64,000 nucleotides of DNA from Anaerorudis cellulosivorans (GTDB lineage: Bacteria > Bacteroidota > Bacteroidia > Bacteroidales > Dysgonomonadaceae). Location of the stretch: positions 1 through 64,000 of the forward strand of contig NZ_JAPCWE010000010.1 of NCBI RefSeq assembly GCF_025943985.1, written 5' to 3'. A program made the position numbers and the translations under genes. The notes under the pieces are model-generated. The model was not told where the DNA came from. It ran no database searches and was given only the letters and a program-made list of their open reading frames with translations. Position 1 is the first letter of the stretch; every line of letters begins with the position of its first letter. Shown here piece by piece: positions 25,554 through 34,689 of this stretch.

Positions 25554-27833
25554 ATGAGAATAAAATTAATTTTTTTAGCGTTTATTTTAGTACGAACAGT
25601 ATCCTTTGCCCAACAAAGAGAAGTGCAGCCGATTGATTATGTCAATCCCTATATGGGAAATATCAGTCATTTGTTGGTACCCACATATCCTACGATACAT
25701 TTGCCTAACAGCATGCTCCGTGTGTATCCACAACGAAGTGAGCATACCGCCGATTTGTTGTATGGCTTGCCTGTGGTTGTAACCGGACACAGGGGAAGAT
25801 TTGCATTTAACTTCAGTCCGTTTCAGGGAAAGGACGAAGAACTGAAACCGGTAATTTCCTTCAGTTATGATCAGGAAATCGTTAAACCCTATGTATATTC
25901 GGTTTATCTGGATGATCAACAAATAGAAGTGGATTATACTGTTTCGCATCAATCGGCTATTTACGTTGTTCGTTTTTCTCAGAGGAAACCGGTTTCTCTT
26001 ATTTTCAATTCCCGGAATGGTGGTTTACAATGGGATGGAAAAGCTCTTTCGGGTTATCAGGAGTTGGCGAATAATGCCAACGTGTATCTTTATTTGGAAC
26101 CTGATATCCTTCCGGGTAATGTTTCATCCTTGCAAAAGGGAGATTTAAAGGAACATACGAGGGAGGCCGAGGGAGAAAATGCAAACTTGATATTGCAATA
26201 TCCTGCCAATACGAAAGAGATAAAGATACGTTACGGAATATCTTATATCGATGTTGAGCAAGCAAAGAAAAATTTGCAGCGCGAAATTGTCGATTTTGAT
26301 TTTTCGCATGTAGCAGAAAAAGGGAGAAAGACATGGAACGAAGTGTTGGGCAAAATATTGGTAGAAGGTGGTTCTTATAGCGATAAAGTTATTTTTTATA
26401 CTTCTTTGTACCGTACGTATGAGCGACCGGTATGTATTTCGGAAGACGGGCGATATTTTAGTGCTTTCGATGGTAAAGTTCACGAAGACAATGGTATACC
26501 TTTTTATACGGACGATTGGATGTGGGATACCTATCGTGCGGCTCATCCGCTTCGCATTTTTCTCGAATCGAAGACGGAAAGCGATATCATCCATTCGTTT
26601 TTGCGCATGTCGGAACAGATGCCGAATTTTTGGTGGCCTACGTTTCCTCAAATCACAGGAGATGTTCGCAGCATGAATTGCAATCACGGTGTTGCAATCG
26701 TTTTGGATGCATACAGGAAAGGATTGAGGAATTTTGATCTTGGCCATGCTTATGAGGCGTGTAAAAAAGCGGTTATGGAAAAAACGTTGGCACCATGGTC
26801 GGATAAACCGGCCGGTGAGCTTGATAAATTTTACCATGAACATGGATATATCCCTGCATTAAGAGAAGGTGAAAAAGAAACCATTCCGGAAGTTCATCCT
26901 TTCGAAAAACGGCAGGCCGTTGCGGTTACGTTGGGAACATCGTATGACGAGTGGTGTTTGGCTCAAATTGCTCAGGAGTTGGGGAATGAAGAGGATTACC
27001 GATATTTTATTCGGAAATCGTATAATTACCGTAATCTTTTTAATTCGGAAACTGGTTTTTTTCATCCGAAAGATAAAGATGGAAATTTTATTGAACCTTT
27101 CGATTACCGGTTTTCAGGAGGAATGGGTGCGCGTGATTATTATGATGAAAACAACGGTTGGACATATCGTTGGGATGTCCAGCATAATATAGCCGATCTG
27201 ATTAATTTGATGGGCGGAAAGGAAAAGTTTGTAAAAAATTTGGATCAAACTTTCAGAGAGCCCTTAGGAAAAAGCAAATATGAGTTTTATGCTCAACTGC
27301 CCGATCAAACAGGTAACGTAGGTCAGTTCTCGATGGGAAATGAACCCTCCTTCCATATCCCTTATCTCTATAATTATGCCGGTCAACCCTGGAAAACGCA
27401 AAAACGTATCCATTCGTTACTTCGAATGTGGTTTCGAAACGATTTGATGGGTATTCCGGGTGATGAAGATGGGGGAGGTATGTCTGCTTTTGTGGTGTTT
27501 TCTCAGATGGGTTTTTATCCGGTTACGCCGGGCATGCCTGTTTACTCTATCGGCAGCCCATTTTTCGAGAAAATTACGATGAACCTGGCCAACGGAAAAC
27601 AGTTTACGATAATTGCAAAGAATTGCAGTGAGAAAAACAAATATATTCAATCCGCTAAATTGAATGGCAAACCATGGAATAAATGTTGGTTCAGTCACGA
27701 TGATATAATGAATGGGGGAACATTGGAATTAATGATGGGTGACAAAGCTAATCCAAGATGGGGTAGTACTCACGAAAGCGCTCCTCCTTCTGAGAATGTT
27801 ATTTCAGATAAAGGAGAAGGAATAGGCTCTTAA
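25554..27833 (+). CDS. Divergent GH92 family glycoside hydrolase (putative exo-alpha-mannosidase)
   Basis: A 759-residue secreted enzyme with signal peptide MRIKLIFLAFILVRTVSFAQ. The two-domain GH92 layout is visible: an N-terminal beta-sandwich, then the (alpha/alpha)6 domain with FYTDDWMWDTYRAAHPL, NHGVAIVLDAYRKG, RYWD-like YRWDVQHNIADLI, the acid-bearing MGNEPSFHIPYLYNYAGQPW, and GDEDGGGMSAFVVFSQMGF. GH92 enzymes are calcium-dependent exo-alpha-mannosidases. The N-terminal segment (DYVNPYMGNISHLLVPTYPT) and the GDEDGGG stretch differ from the usual GTGG.HTYPG and GNDDCGQ, so linkage or even sugar specificity may differ. It precedes GH38 by 47 bases. Confidence 0.88.
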   Translation: MRIKLIFLAFILVRTVSFAQQREVQPIDYVNPYMGNISHLLVPTYPTIHLPNSMLRVYPQRSEHTADLLYGLPVVVTGHRGRFAFNFSPFQGKDEELKPVISFSYDQEIVKPYVYSVYLDDQQIEVDYTVSHQSAIYVVRFSQRKPVSLIFNSRNGGLQWDGKALSGYQELANNANVYLYLEPDILPGNVSSLQKGDLKEHTREAEGENANLILQYPANTKEIKIRYGISYIDVEQAKKNLQREIVDFDFSHVAEKGRKTWNEVLGKILVEGGSYSDKVIFYTSLYRTYERPVCISEDGRYFSAFDGKVHEDNGIPFYTDDWMWDTYRAAHPLRIFLESKTESDIIHSFLRMSEQMPNFWWPTFPQITGDVRSMNCNHGVAIVLDAYRKGLRNFDLGHAYEACKKAVMEKTLAPWSDKPAGELDKFYHEHGYIPALREGEKETIPEVHPFEKRQAVAVTLGTSYDEWCLAQIAQELGNEEDYRYFIRKSYNYRNLFNSETGFFHPKDKDGNFIEPFDYRFSGGMGARDYYDENNGWTYRWDVQHNIADLINLMGGKEKFVKNLDQTFREPLGKSKYEFYAQLPDQTGNVGQFSMGNEPSFHIPYLYNYAGQPWKTQKRIHSLLRMWFRNDLMGIPGDEDGGGMSAFVVFSQMGFYPVTPGMPVYSIGSPFFEKITMNLANGKQFTIIAKNCSEKNKYIQSAKLNGKPWNKCWFSHDDIMNGGTLELMMGDKANPRWGSTHESAPPSENVISDKGEGIGS

Positions 27834-27880
27834 TAAAATCGAATAAAATTTATATTAATCCATAAATTTATCAATTTAAA

Positions 27881-30800
27881 ATGAAGAAGATTTTTTATTT
27901 GTTTTCGGCATGGTTGGCTTTTTTGCCCATGCTTTGTGCCCAGCCTACTTTAAAAGCGGGCGATTACGATATCACAAAAGATCGTTTGTTGTATACGGTA
28001 GGTTATTCGCATTTGGATACGGAATGGAACTGGGATTATCCGACCACCATCAATGAGTATATTTTGAATACGATGGTCGAAAATTTCAACCTTTTCGAAA
28101 AATATCCCGATTACGTTTTCAATTTTACGGGTTCGCGTCGCTATAAAATGATGAAGGAATATTACCCGCAGTTGTATACCAAAGTAAAAAAATATATCGA
28201 TCTGGGACGTTGGAGAGTATCCGGATCCTCTGTCGACGAAGGTGAGGTAAATATATCTTCATCCGAGTCACTTGTACGCCAGGTGCTTTATGGGAACAAT
28301 TTTTTCCGCAATGAGTTCGGGAAAGAAAGTGTGGATTACATGTTGCCCGATTGTTTTGGGTTTTTATGGAATCTGCCTTCCATTCTGCATCATTGCGGAT
28401 TGCTGGGTTTTTCGACTCAGAAATTGACCTGGCGTTCAGCTGCAGGCGTTCCGTTTAATGTTGGTGTTTGGAATGGTCCTGATGGTAAGGGGATTGTTTC
28501 TGCTTTAAATGCAACCAGTTATACTTCAAGGGTTGAAAATCGACTCGATAAAAGTCCTCAGTGGATTGAACGCTTGAATGAGGATAAGGAAAAAACAGGA
28601 TATGCCTTCGATTATCGTTATTTTGGAGTAGGCGATCAGGGAGGTGCTCCACGTGTTAACGACGTAAAACATGCCGTGAATAGTTTGAATCATGAAGATA
28701 GCAATTTTAAGGTTTTGCTCACTTCTTCCGATCAAATGTATAAGGATATCTCTCCTGAAATCAGAGAGAAACTACCGGTCTATTCCGGTGATTTATTACT
28801 TATCGAACACAGTGCCGGTTCGTTGACTTCGCAAGCTTTCATGAAACGAATGAATCGGAAAAACGAACTGCTTGCTTCCTCTGCCGAATTGGCATCTGTC
28901 GCAGCCGATTGGATGGGTGGAGCTTCCTATCCCTTCCGGAAACTGAATGATGCGTGGGATTTGGTTTTGGGAAGCCAGTTTCACGATATTCTGCCGGGGA
29001 CAAGTATTCCGAAAGCTTACGAATATGCGTGGAATGACGAATTTATTGCAGCCAATGGATTAGCCGAGTCACTCAAGAATGGTTTGAGTTCCATAAGCGC
29101 CAAATTAAATACAAAAACGGCAGGGAGAGCAGTTGTGGTTTATAATCCGGTGTGCCGAGAAAGAGAAGATGTGGTTTTTGCCGAATTGGAATATGCGGTT
29201 TTACCTCAATCGGTTGGCGTTTTCGACAAAAAAACCGGTAAAGAAGTTCCTTCTCAGATTGTGGAAAGAACGGAAAACACACTCAAAATATTGTTTTTAG
29301 CCGATATGCCTTCCGCCGGCGTTAAGGTATACGATGTCCGTGAGACATCCGGATTTGAAAAACCGACAGGACTTTCTATTTCGAACAATACGTTGGAAAA
29401 TGCCTATTACAAGGTAAAAATTGCTTCGAATGGCGACATCGTCAGCATTTTCGACAAAAAGACATCCAAAGAATTGTTGGCAAAGCCGGCACGTTTGGAG
29501 TTTTTATCGGAGACACCCAAGGAATGGCCTGCTTGGAATATGGATTGGGAAGACCGTCAAAAACCGCCGGTCGATTTTATGGACAAAGATGTCCAGTTAA
29601 CTATTGTGGAACAAGGTCCGGTGAGAGTGACTTTAAAAGTTCAGCGGAAAGGTCGGAATTCTGAAATAACCCAGTTTTACAGTTTGGCAGCAGGAGAGGC
29701 TGGTAAACGTCTGGAAGTAAGCAATAAGATAGATTGGCAATCGCGCGCAGTCAGTTTAAAGGCATCTTTTCCATTGACTGTTTCCAATAAGAATGCCACA
29801 TATAATTTGGGTGTTGGTACCATTTCGAGAGGCAATAACGACGAGAAGAAATTCGAAGTACCTTCGAAAGAGTGGTTCGACTTGACCGACGAATCCGGTA
29901 CATATGGCGTTACTATTTTGGAAGATTGCAGATATGGTTCCGACAAGCCGGAGGACAATACGGTTCGTTTGACCTTACTTTATACGCCGGGTATCAATCT
30001 ACCGGCATGGCGATGGACCATGTATCAGAGTACTCAGGATTGGGGTATTCATGATGTAAAATATGCCGTTTATGGCCATAAGGGTGATTGGCGAAAAGGA
30101 GAATCGGCATGGCAAGCACGGTTTTTTAATCAGCCCTTAATGGCTTTTGAGTCGTCAAAACATACAGGGGACATGGACGAATCGTTATCGATAATTTCAA
30201 TTAATCGACCTGAAGTAGGATTGATGGCATTCAAGAAAATGGAATCGGAAGAGGGTTATGTGATTCGTGTAAACGAATTAACGGGAAAAGATGTAAAGAA
30301 TATTCAAGTGACTTTACCCGTCGAAGTATTCGATGCTTATGAAATAAACGGACAAGAAAGAAGAATTGGTAATGTTAAGTTTACAAATAACGGCATCCGT
30401 TTCGACTTAAGCCCTAATACAATTAGAAGTTTTGCTGTAAAACTTAAAGGGGCAGACAAAACGGCGATTTTGCAACGTTCGGTCGAAATTCCTTATAATA
30501 CAGATGTGATCAGCTTCGATGAAAATCGGGAAGACGGCGTTATGTTTAATGGCCAATCATTTCCTGCTGAACTGTTGCCAGACTATGTTGAGAGTGAGGG
30601 TATCCGTTTCAAAATCGGCAGTAAGGAAGACGAGCAGAACAATGCAGTGGTCTGCAGCGGTCAAACCATTCCATTACCGACAGGAAATTTCACAAAGCTT
30701 TATTTGCTTACTGCAGCTGCAAACGACATTCAGGCAGATTTTTATGTGGATGGCCGGCCAACGAAGTTGGGGATTCAACGGTGGACGGGATATGTAGGAC

Positions 30801-31126
30801 AATTTTACAATCGCGTATTAAGTTCGGATCAAGATAAGGTGGTGGAAATGAAGGAACCTTATACTAAAACCGATAATATTGCGTGGTTTGCTTCTCACTG
30901 CCACAATAATTACCCGATGAAAAATCAGGCTTATCAATACAGCTATCTGTACAAGTATGCGATTACGATTCCTGCAGGTGCAAAAAACATTACTTTGCCG
31001 AATAATAGAGGCATCAAAATACTTGCTTTGACAGTTGCTGAACCGGAGGTTGAAGATTTGAAACCATTGCAAGCCCTTTATGATGAATTCGAAGGAAATC
31101 CGAAGTTCGAGTTACGTGAAAAATGA
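27881..31126 (+). CDS. GH38 family alpha-mannosidase, secreted
   Basis: A 1081-residue exported retaining alpha-mannosidase. After the signal peptide (FYLFSAWLAFLPMLCAQ) the GH38 N-terminal catalytic domain begins with VGYSHLDTEWNWDY (zinc-binding His and Asp); LPDCFGFLWNLP contains the likely nucleophile Asp, and SQFHDILPGTS holds a further zinc-binding His. The middle and C-terminal beta domains of the family follow, plus a C-terminal region of unassigned beta structure (about 900-1075). With GH92 upstream it should trim alpha-mannosides from N-glycans, yeast mannan or a bacterial mannose polymer. A strong terminator follows, so it ends the first transcription unit of the locus. Confidence 0.92.
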   Translation: MKKIFYLFSAWLAFLPMLCAQPTLKAGDYDITKDRLLYTVGYSHLDTEWNWDYPTTINEYILNTMVENFNLFEKYPDYVFNFTGSRRYKMMKEYYPQLYTKVKKYIDLGRWRVSGSSVDEGEVNISSSESLVRQVLYGNNFFRNEFGKESVDYMLPDCFGFLWNLPSILHHCGLLGFSTQKLTWRSAAGVPFNVGVWNGPDGKGIVSALNATSYTSRVENRLDKSPQWIERLNEDKEKTGYAFDYRYFGVGDQGGAPRVNDVKHAVNSLNHEDSNFKVLLTSSDQMYKDISPEIREKLPVYSGDLLLIEHSAGSLTSQAFMKRMNRKNELLASSAELASVAADWMGGASYPFRKLNDAWDLVLGSQFHDILPGTSIPKAYEYAWNDEFIAANGLAESLKNGLSSISAKLNTKTAGRAVVVYNPVCREREDVVFAELEYAVLPQSVGVFDKKTGKEVPSQIVERTENTLKILFLADMPSAGVKVYDVRETSGFEKPTGLSISNNTLENAYYKVKIASNGDIVSIFDKKTSKELLAKPARLEFLSETPKEWPAWNMDWEDRQKPPVDFMDKDVQLTIVEQGPVRVTLKVQRKGRNSEITQFYSLAAGEAGKRLEVSNKIDWQSRAVSLKASFPLTVSNKNATYNLGVGTISRGNNDEKKFEVPSKEWFDLTDESGTYGVTILEDCRYGSDKPEDNTVRLTLLYTPGINLPAWRWTMYQSTQDWGIHDVKYAVYGHKGDWRKGESAWQARFFNQPLMAFESSKHTGDMDESLSIISINRPEVGLMAFKKMESEEGYVIRVNELTGKDVKNIQVTLPVEVFDAYEINGQERRIGNVKFTNNGIRFDLSPNTIRSFAVKLKGADKTAILQRSVEIPYNTDVISFDENREDGVMFNGQSFPAELLPDYVESEGIRFKIGSKEDEQNNAVVCSGQTIPLPTGNFTKLYLLTAAANDIQADFYVDGRPTKLGIQRWTGYVGQFYNRVLSSDQDKVVEMKEPYTKTDNIAWFASHCHNNYPMKNQAYQYSYLYKYAITIPAGAKNITLPNNRGIKILALTVAEPEVEDLKPLQALYDEFEGNPKFELREK

Positions 31127-31169
31127 GATATTTGATCGAAATAATGTTTTTAACAGGTAATCCAACATT

Positions 31170-31197
31170 AATCCCGGAAGTAATTCCGGGATTTTTT
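31170..31197 (+). terminator. Intrinsic terminator after GH38 gene
   Basis: A perfect 10-bp stem (31170-31179 with 31184-31193), loop GTAA, followed by a T run. It separates the mannosidase unit from the following gene cluster. Confidence 0.9.
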
Positions 31198-31206
31198 GTT
31201 GATAGC

Positions 31207-31238
31207 ACTTAAATTTTAAAATTTAAGTCGTATATTTG
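31207..31238 (+). promoter_or_regulatory. Promoter with overlapping 22-bp palindrome
   Basis: A perfect 22-base palindrome at 31207-31228 (half-site ACTTAAATTTT) ends two bases before TATATTTG at 31231-31238, a full-match Bacteroidetes -7 box. The palindrome therefore covers the -33 region, as an operator would. A leader of about 145 bases follows before the phosphatase-family gene. Confidence 0.6.
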
Positions 31239-31389
31239 AAAGCAATTTATTTAATTACAAGGATATCAAAGAAGGTTTTTTTCTAAATACAACATATCGA
31301 TTTGATTGATAATTAATTGAATGGATATATTTTTGGAAAGCAAGTGAAGATAATAACCCTATTTTTGAAGAAAAAATTATCGTAATAAA

Positions 31390-32181
31390 ATGAAGAACTA
31401 TTATTTTGGTGCTTATTTTTTAAGTGCAGTGATTTTGTTTGTGTTTCTCTCTTGTTATTCTTTTCGTCAAGAGAGCAAAACGGAGTCGGGGAAGATCAGG
31501 ATTCTTTCCTACAACATACGCAATGCACGCGGGATGGATGAGGTGGTCAATTACGATCGTATAGCCGGCGTGATTCGGCGAATTGATCCCGATTGTGTGG
31601 CTCTTCAGGAACTGGACAGTGCCACGGAACGCAGCCTGGGTAAAGTGGTTCTTGACGAATTGGCAAAAAGGCTTGGCATGTATGCTTCTTACGGTTCATC
31701 TATTGATTACCAAGGTGGTAAATACGGAATTGGCATATTGAGCAAGGAGAAGCCGTTGCGAAAAGTGACCGTACCACTTCCGGGGAGTGAGGAGAAAAGA
31801 AGCCTGCTAATTGTTGAATTGCCCGATTATGTGATGTGTTGCACCCATTGGTCGCTCAGGCAGCCCGATCGATTGTCTTCGGTTGAAGTTATCAAGGAGA
31901 CGATGGAAAAATATACGACGAAACCTGTTTTTCTGGCGGGTGATTTGAATGCAACACCGGGATCACCCGAAATCCAAAAGCTTTCCAGGAGTTGGGAAAT
32001 GCTTAACGATCCTTATCAGCTCACCATTCCTTCAGATAATCCCCGTAACTGCATTGATTATATCTTTTTCAAAAAGAATCCCCTATTCCATATCACGGTT
32101 TTGCAGACCTGCGTTGAAAATGAATCGATGGCTTCGGATCATCGACCTGTATGGGTTGATGTTCAACTTTCGAAAAAATAA
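31390..32181 (+). CDS. Endonuclease/exonuclease/phosphatase (EEP) family lipoprotein
   Basis: A 263-residue exported protein of the EEP superfamily. The N-terminus is a lipoprotein-type signal (VFLSC, Cys near residue 22). All main catalytic motifs are visible: ILSYNIRNARG, CVALQELD (metal Glu), THWSLRQPD, GDLNATPGS (Asp/Asn), NCIDYIFF and the final SDHRPVWVDV (catalytic His). The fold cleaves phosphodiester or phosphomonoester bonds; sugar-phosphate, nucleic-acid or inositol-phosphate substrates are all possible. It is first in the cluster that continues with a PHP phosphoesterase and two oxidoreductases, which suggests that a phosphate group decorates the target. Confidence 0.87.
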   Translation: MKNYYFGAYFLSAVILFVFLSCYSFRQESKTESGKIRILSYNIRNARGMDEVVNYDRIAGVIRRIDPDCVALQELDSATERSLGKVVLDELAKRLGMYASYGSSIDYQGGKYGIGILSKEKPLRKVTVPLPGSEEKRSLLIVELPDYVMCCTHWSLRQPDRLSSVEVIKETMEKYTTKPVFLAGDLNATPGSPEIQKLSRSWEMLNDPYQLTIPSDNPRNCIDYIFFKKNPLFHITVLQTCVENESMASDHRPVWVDVQLSKK

Positions 32182-32251
32182 AAAATCATATCCATTACTT
32201 GAAATCGAATATAAGAACGGGTATTTTAATCCGGATAAAGTAAAATAATGA

Positions 32252-33367
32252 ATGATTTCTATGAATAAAAACAAAACATTTAAAATGATGAAAGCACACA
32301 GAAAAATAATGATTGTCGTCCTATGTGTTTTGGGCATGTATGGAAACGGAAACGCTCAAATTCGAAATGAAGAGGTTTATGAATTTCCCAACCTTAATGA
32401 AGAGAACTATCGTTATCACATCAATATTCCCGATATTGACGGATACAAAACCCTTAAATGTGACTTTCATGTTCATACGGTTTTTTCCGATGGAAAGGTA
32501 TGGCCTGACCAACGGGTGAACGAAGCCTGGAATGAAGGATTGGATGTAATTGCCATTACCGATCACATCGAATATCGTCCCTATAAAGATATTGTGATGG
32601 GCGATTTCAATAAGTCCTATGAAATTGCCAAAACACGGGGCGATGCTATTGGGATGATAGTGATTAAAGGTTCCGAAATTACCCGTCAGAAACCGTTGGG
32701 ACATTTGAATGCTCTTTTTCTTCAGAATTCCAATAAACTCGATCTTCCTAATCCGCTTGATGCTATCGACGAAGCAGTAAAACAAGGGGGCTACATCTTG
32801 TGGAATCATCCGGGATGGCCCAACGATACCAGCACTATATATCCTATCCACAGGGAATTGATTGCCGCCAATAAAATTCACGGCGTGGAAGTATTCAATT
32901 CTTCGGAAGAATATCCGAAAGTGATCGATTGGTGCAACGAACTCGGGCTTGCCCCTTTTGCCAATACGGATATTCACTATACCAGTGCCAATCTTTATAG
33001 GGGTAGGTTTGTGCGTCCAATGACCCTTGTCTTTGCCAAAGAATATACGGAAGAAGCAGTGAAGGAAGCATTGTTTTCCGGTCGAACGGTGGCTTGCTAC
33101 AATAACATTCTTTCAGGGAAAGAAAAGTTCCTTCAATCGCTTATTAAAGAATCTCTGTCTGTAAAAGTAATTAGTGAAAGCAAAGGAACCATCGAAATTA
33201 CCAATCACAGTGATATTACTTATCAAATCCGATATGGGAATCTGATGTATGCCGTTCCCTTGTATCCCAATCAGACGATGAGGGCAAACATACGTTCAGG
33301 TAGCGAAGTGACCTTTACGAATTGTGTTATCGCGAAGGATAAATATGTGGTGACCTCTCTTTGGTAA
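32252..33367 (+). CDS. Exported PHP-domain phosphoesterase (Sb-PDE-like)
   Basis: A 371-residue protein with a signal sequence ending near GNGNAQ. The PHP metal-binding motifs are intact: KCDFHVHTVFSDG, VIAITDHIEYRP, GSEITRQKPLGHLNAL, YILWNHPGWP and FANTDIHYT. PHP enzymes hydrolyse phosphoesters with a trinuclear metal site; proteins of this layout are annotated in Bacteroidetes as Sb-PDE family phosphodiesterases. A C-terminal beta domain of about 80 residues follows. Translation may start at 32252 or at the Met codon at 32261. It lies 70 bases after the EEP gene; the two phosphoesterases could act in sequence, a diesterase and then a monoesterase. Confidence 0.83.
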   Translation: MISMNKNKTFKMMKAHRKIMIVVLCVLGMYGNGNAQIRNEEVYEFPNLNEENYRYHINIPDIDGYKTLKCDFHVHTVFSDGKVWPDQRVNEAWNEGLDVIAITDHIEYRPYKDIVMGDFNKSYEIAKTRGDAIGMIVIKGSEITRQKPLGHLNALFLQNSNKLDLPNPLDAIDEAVKQGGYILWNHPGWPNDTSTIYPIHRELIAANKIHGVEVFNSSEEYPKVIDWCNELGLAPFANTDIHYTSANLYRGRFVRPMTLVFAKEYTEEAVKEALFSGRTVACYNNILSGKEKFLQSLIKESLSVKVISESKGTIEITNHSDITYQIRYGNLMYAVPLYPNQTMRANIRSGSEVTFTNCVIAKDKYVVTSLW

Positions 33368-33415
33368 AAGCAGATTAAAAACAAAATTCAATTTATATAT
33401 ATTTATAACAGAAAC

Positions 33416-34669
33416 ATGACAACCAGGAGACAATTTTTAAAGGCGGTCGGAGGCGTAACGCTTCTGACCATTGTTCCTCGTAATGTGCTGGGAAGGGGTA
33501 TGATAGCTCCCAGTGACGAGTTAACGAAAGGAATTATCGGTGTCGGCGGAATGGGGCGGAATCACATTCCTTACAACGGCACGCGTGTAGTGGCCATGTG
33601 CGATGTAGACAAGAATCATTTGAATGAAGCTGCCGCGCTGGTGAAAGACAAAATAGCCCTTTATCACGATTTTCGCGATCTGATTTTGGATAAGAACGTG
33701 GATATCGTTCATATTGCCACTCCGCCTCATTGGCACGGTATTATGGCGGTCGAAGCAGCCAATGCAGGAAAAGATATTTTTTGCGAAAAACCCATGACCC
33801 GTAGCATCGGCGAGGGGAAACGGGTGATGGAGGCCGTGAAACGGCATGGGAATATCTTTCGGCTGAACACGTGGTTTCGTTTCAAAGATACGTTTTACGG
33901 TTTGGGTACTCCCGTGAAACCATTGAAGAAGCTGGTCGACAGTGGCTTGCTTGGTTGGCCGTTGAAGGTTACTATCAGCAAACATACCGGTTTCGACTGG
34001 AAATTCTACTGGGTGGGCAAAACTCATTTGGAGCCCCAACCTGTTCCGCCGGAACTCGATTACGATATGTGGTTGGGACCGGCACCTTATAAGCCTTATA
34101 ACGTTCATCGTGTGCATCAGACCTTCCGCGGCTACTGGGATTACGATGCCGGAGGCCTTGGCGACATGGGTCAGCATTACATCGATCCGGTACAATACTT
34201 GCTGGGTAAGGACACTACCAGTCCCATAAAAGTAGAGGTGGACGCACCTCAACAGCATCCCGATGCGGTAGGTACGTGGCGTTCCATTACCTATACTTAC
34301 GAAGACGGTTGTCAGATCGTACTCTGGGGTGGAGACTACGGAAATCCCGATACTCCGTATATTGCCGGACCTAAAGGAAACGTGTATAAAAATTTTGTTT
34401 GCGACATCCCCGATTGGGAAAAGAAACTTGCCGAATATCCCGAACCGAAACCGCAGAACGGCGATTTTATCGAATGTGTGCGTACCCGTCAAAAGTTTGC
34501 TTTGAACGAAGTAAACGGATACTATTCGGCCACCATTGTCAACATGGGAGGCATTGCTTTACGGTTGAACCGCACCTTGCATTACGATCCCGTTAAACAG
34601 GAATTCATAAACGATCCGGAAGCAAACCGGTTGCTGAATCAGACCACTCGCTCACCCTGGAACATTTAA
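33416..34669 (+). CDS. Tat-exported Gfo/Idh/MocA family oxidoreductase
   Basis: A 417-residue NAD(P)-dependent dehydrogenase. The N-terminus TTRRQFLKAVGG is a canonical twin-arginine signal, so it should be exported folded with its cofactor, as is known for the Zymomonas glucose-fructose oxidoreductase. The Rossmann domain shows GIIGVGGMGRNH and IVHIATPPHWHGIMAVEA; FCEKPMTRS holds the family EKP motif with the catalytic Lys. The C-terminal domain includes YWDYDAGGLGDMGQHYID with the catalytic-site Asp/His. It precedes the HEAT-DUF1080 gene by 20 bases. It could oxidise a glycoside, or, as in GH109, use NAD to cleave one. Confidence 0.9.
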   Translation: MTTRRQFLKAVGGVTLLTIVPRNVLGRGMIAPSDELTKGIIGVGGMGRNHIPYNGTRVVAMCDVDKNHLNEAAALVKDKIALYHDFRDLILDKNVDIVHIATPPHWHGIMAVEAANAGKDIFCEKPMTRSIGEGKRVMEAVKRHGNIFRLNTWFRFKDTFYGLGTPVKPLKKLVDSGLLGWPLKVTISKHTGFDWKFYWVGKTHLEPQPVPPELDYDMWLGPAPYKPYNVHRVHQTFRGYWDYDAGGLGDMGQHYIDPVQYLLGKDTTSPIKVEVDAPQQHPDAVGTWRSITYTYEDGCQIVLWGGDYGNPDTPYIAGPKGNVYKNFVCDIPDWEKKLAEYPEPKPQNGDFIECVRTRQKFALNEVNGYYSATIVNMGGIALRLNRTLHYDPVKQEFINDPEANRLLNQTTRSPWNI

Positions 34670-34689
34670 TACGCAAACAAATTGAAGAA

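Noticed and set aside
26145-26843. Long minus-strand open frame inside the GH92 gene
   Set aside because: It is antisense to a strongly supported glycosidase gene and its product has no domain signature.
33521-34492. 323-codon minus-strand frame inside the first oxidoreductase gene
   Set aside because: The plus-strand product has a Tat signal and all family motifs; the antisense frame has none.
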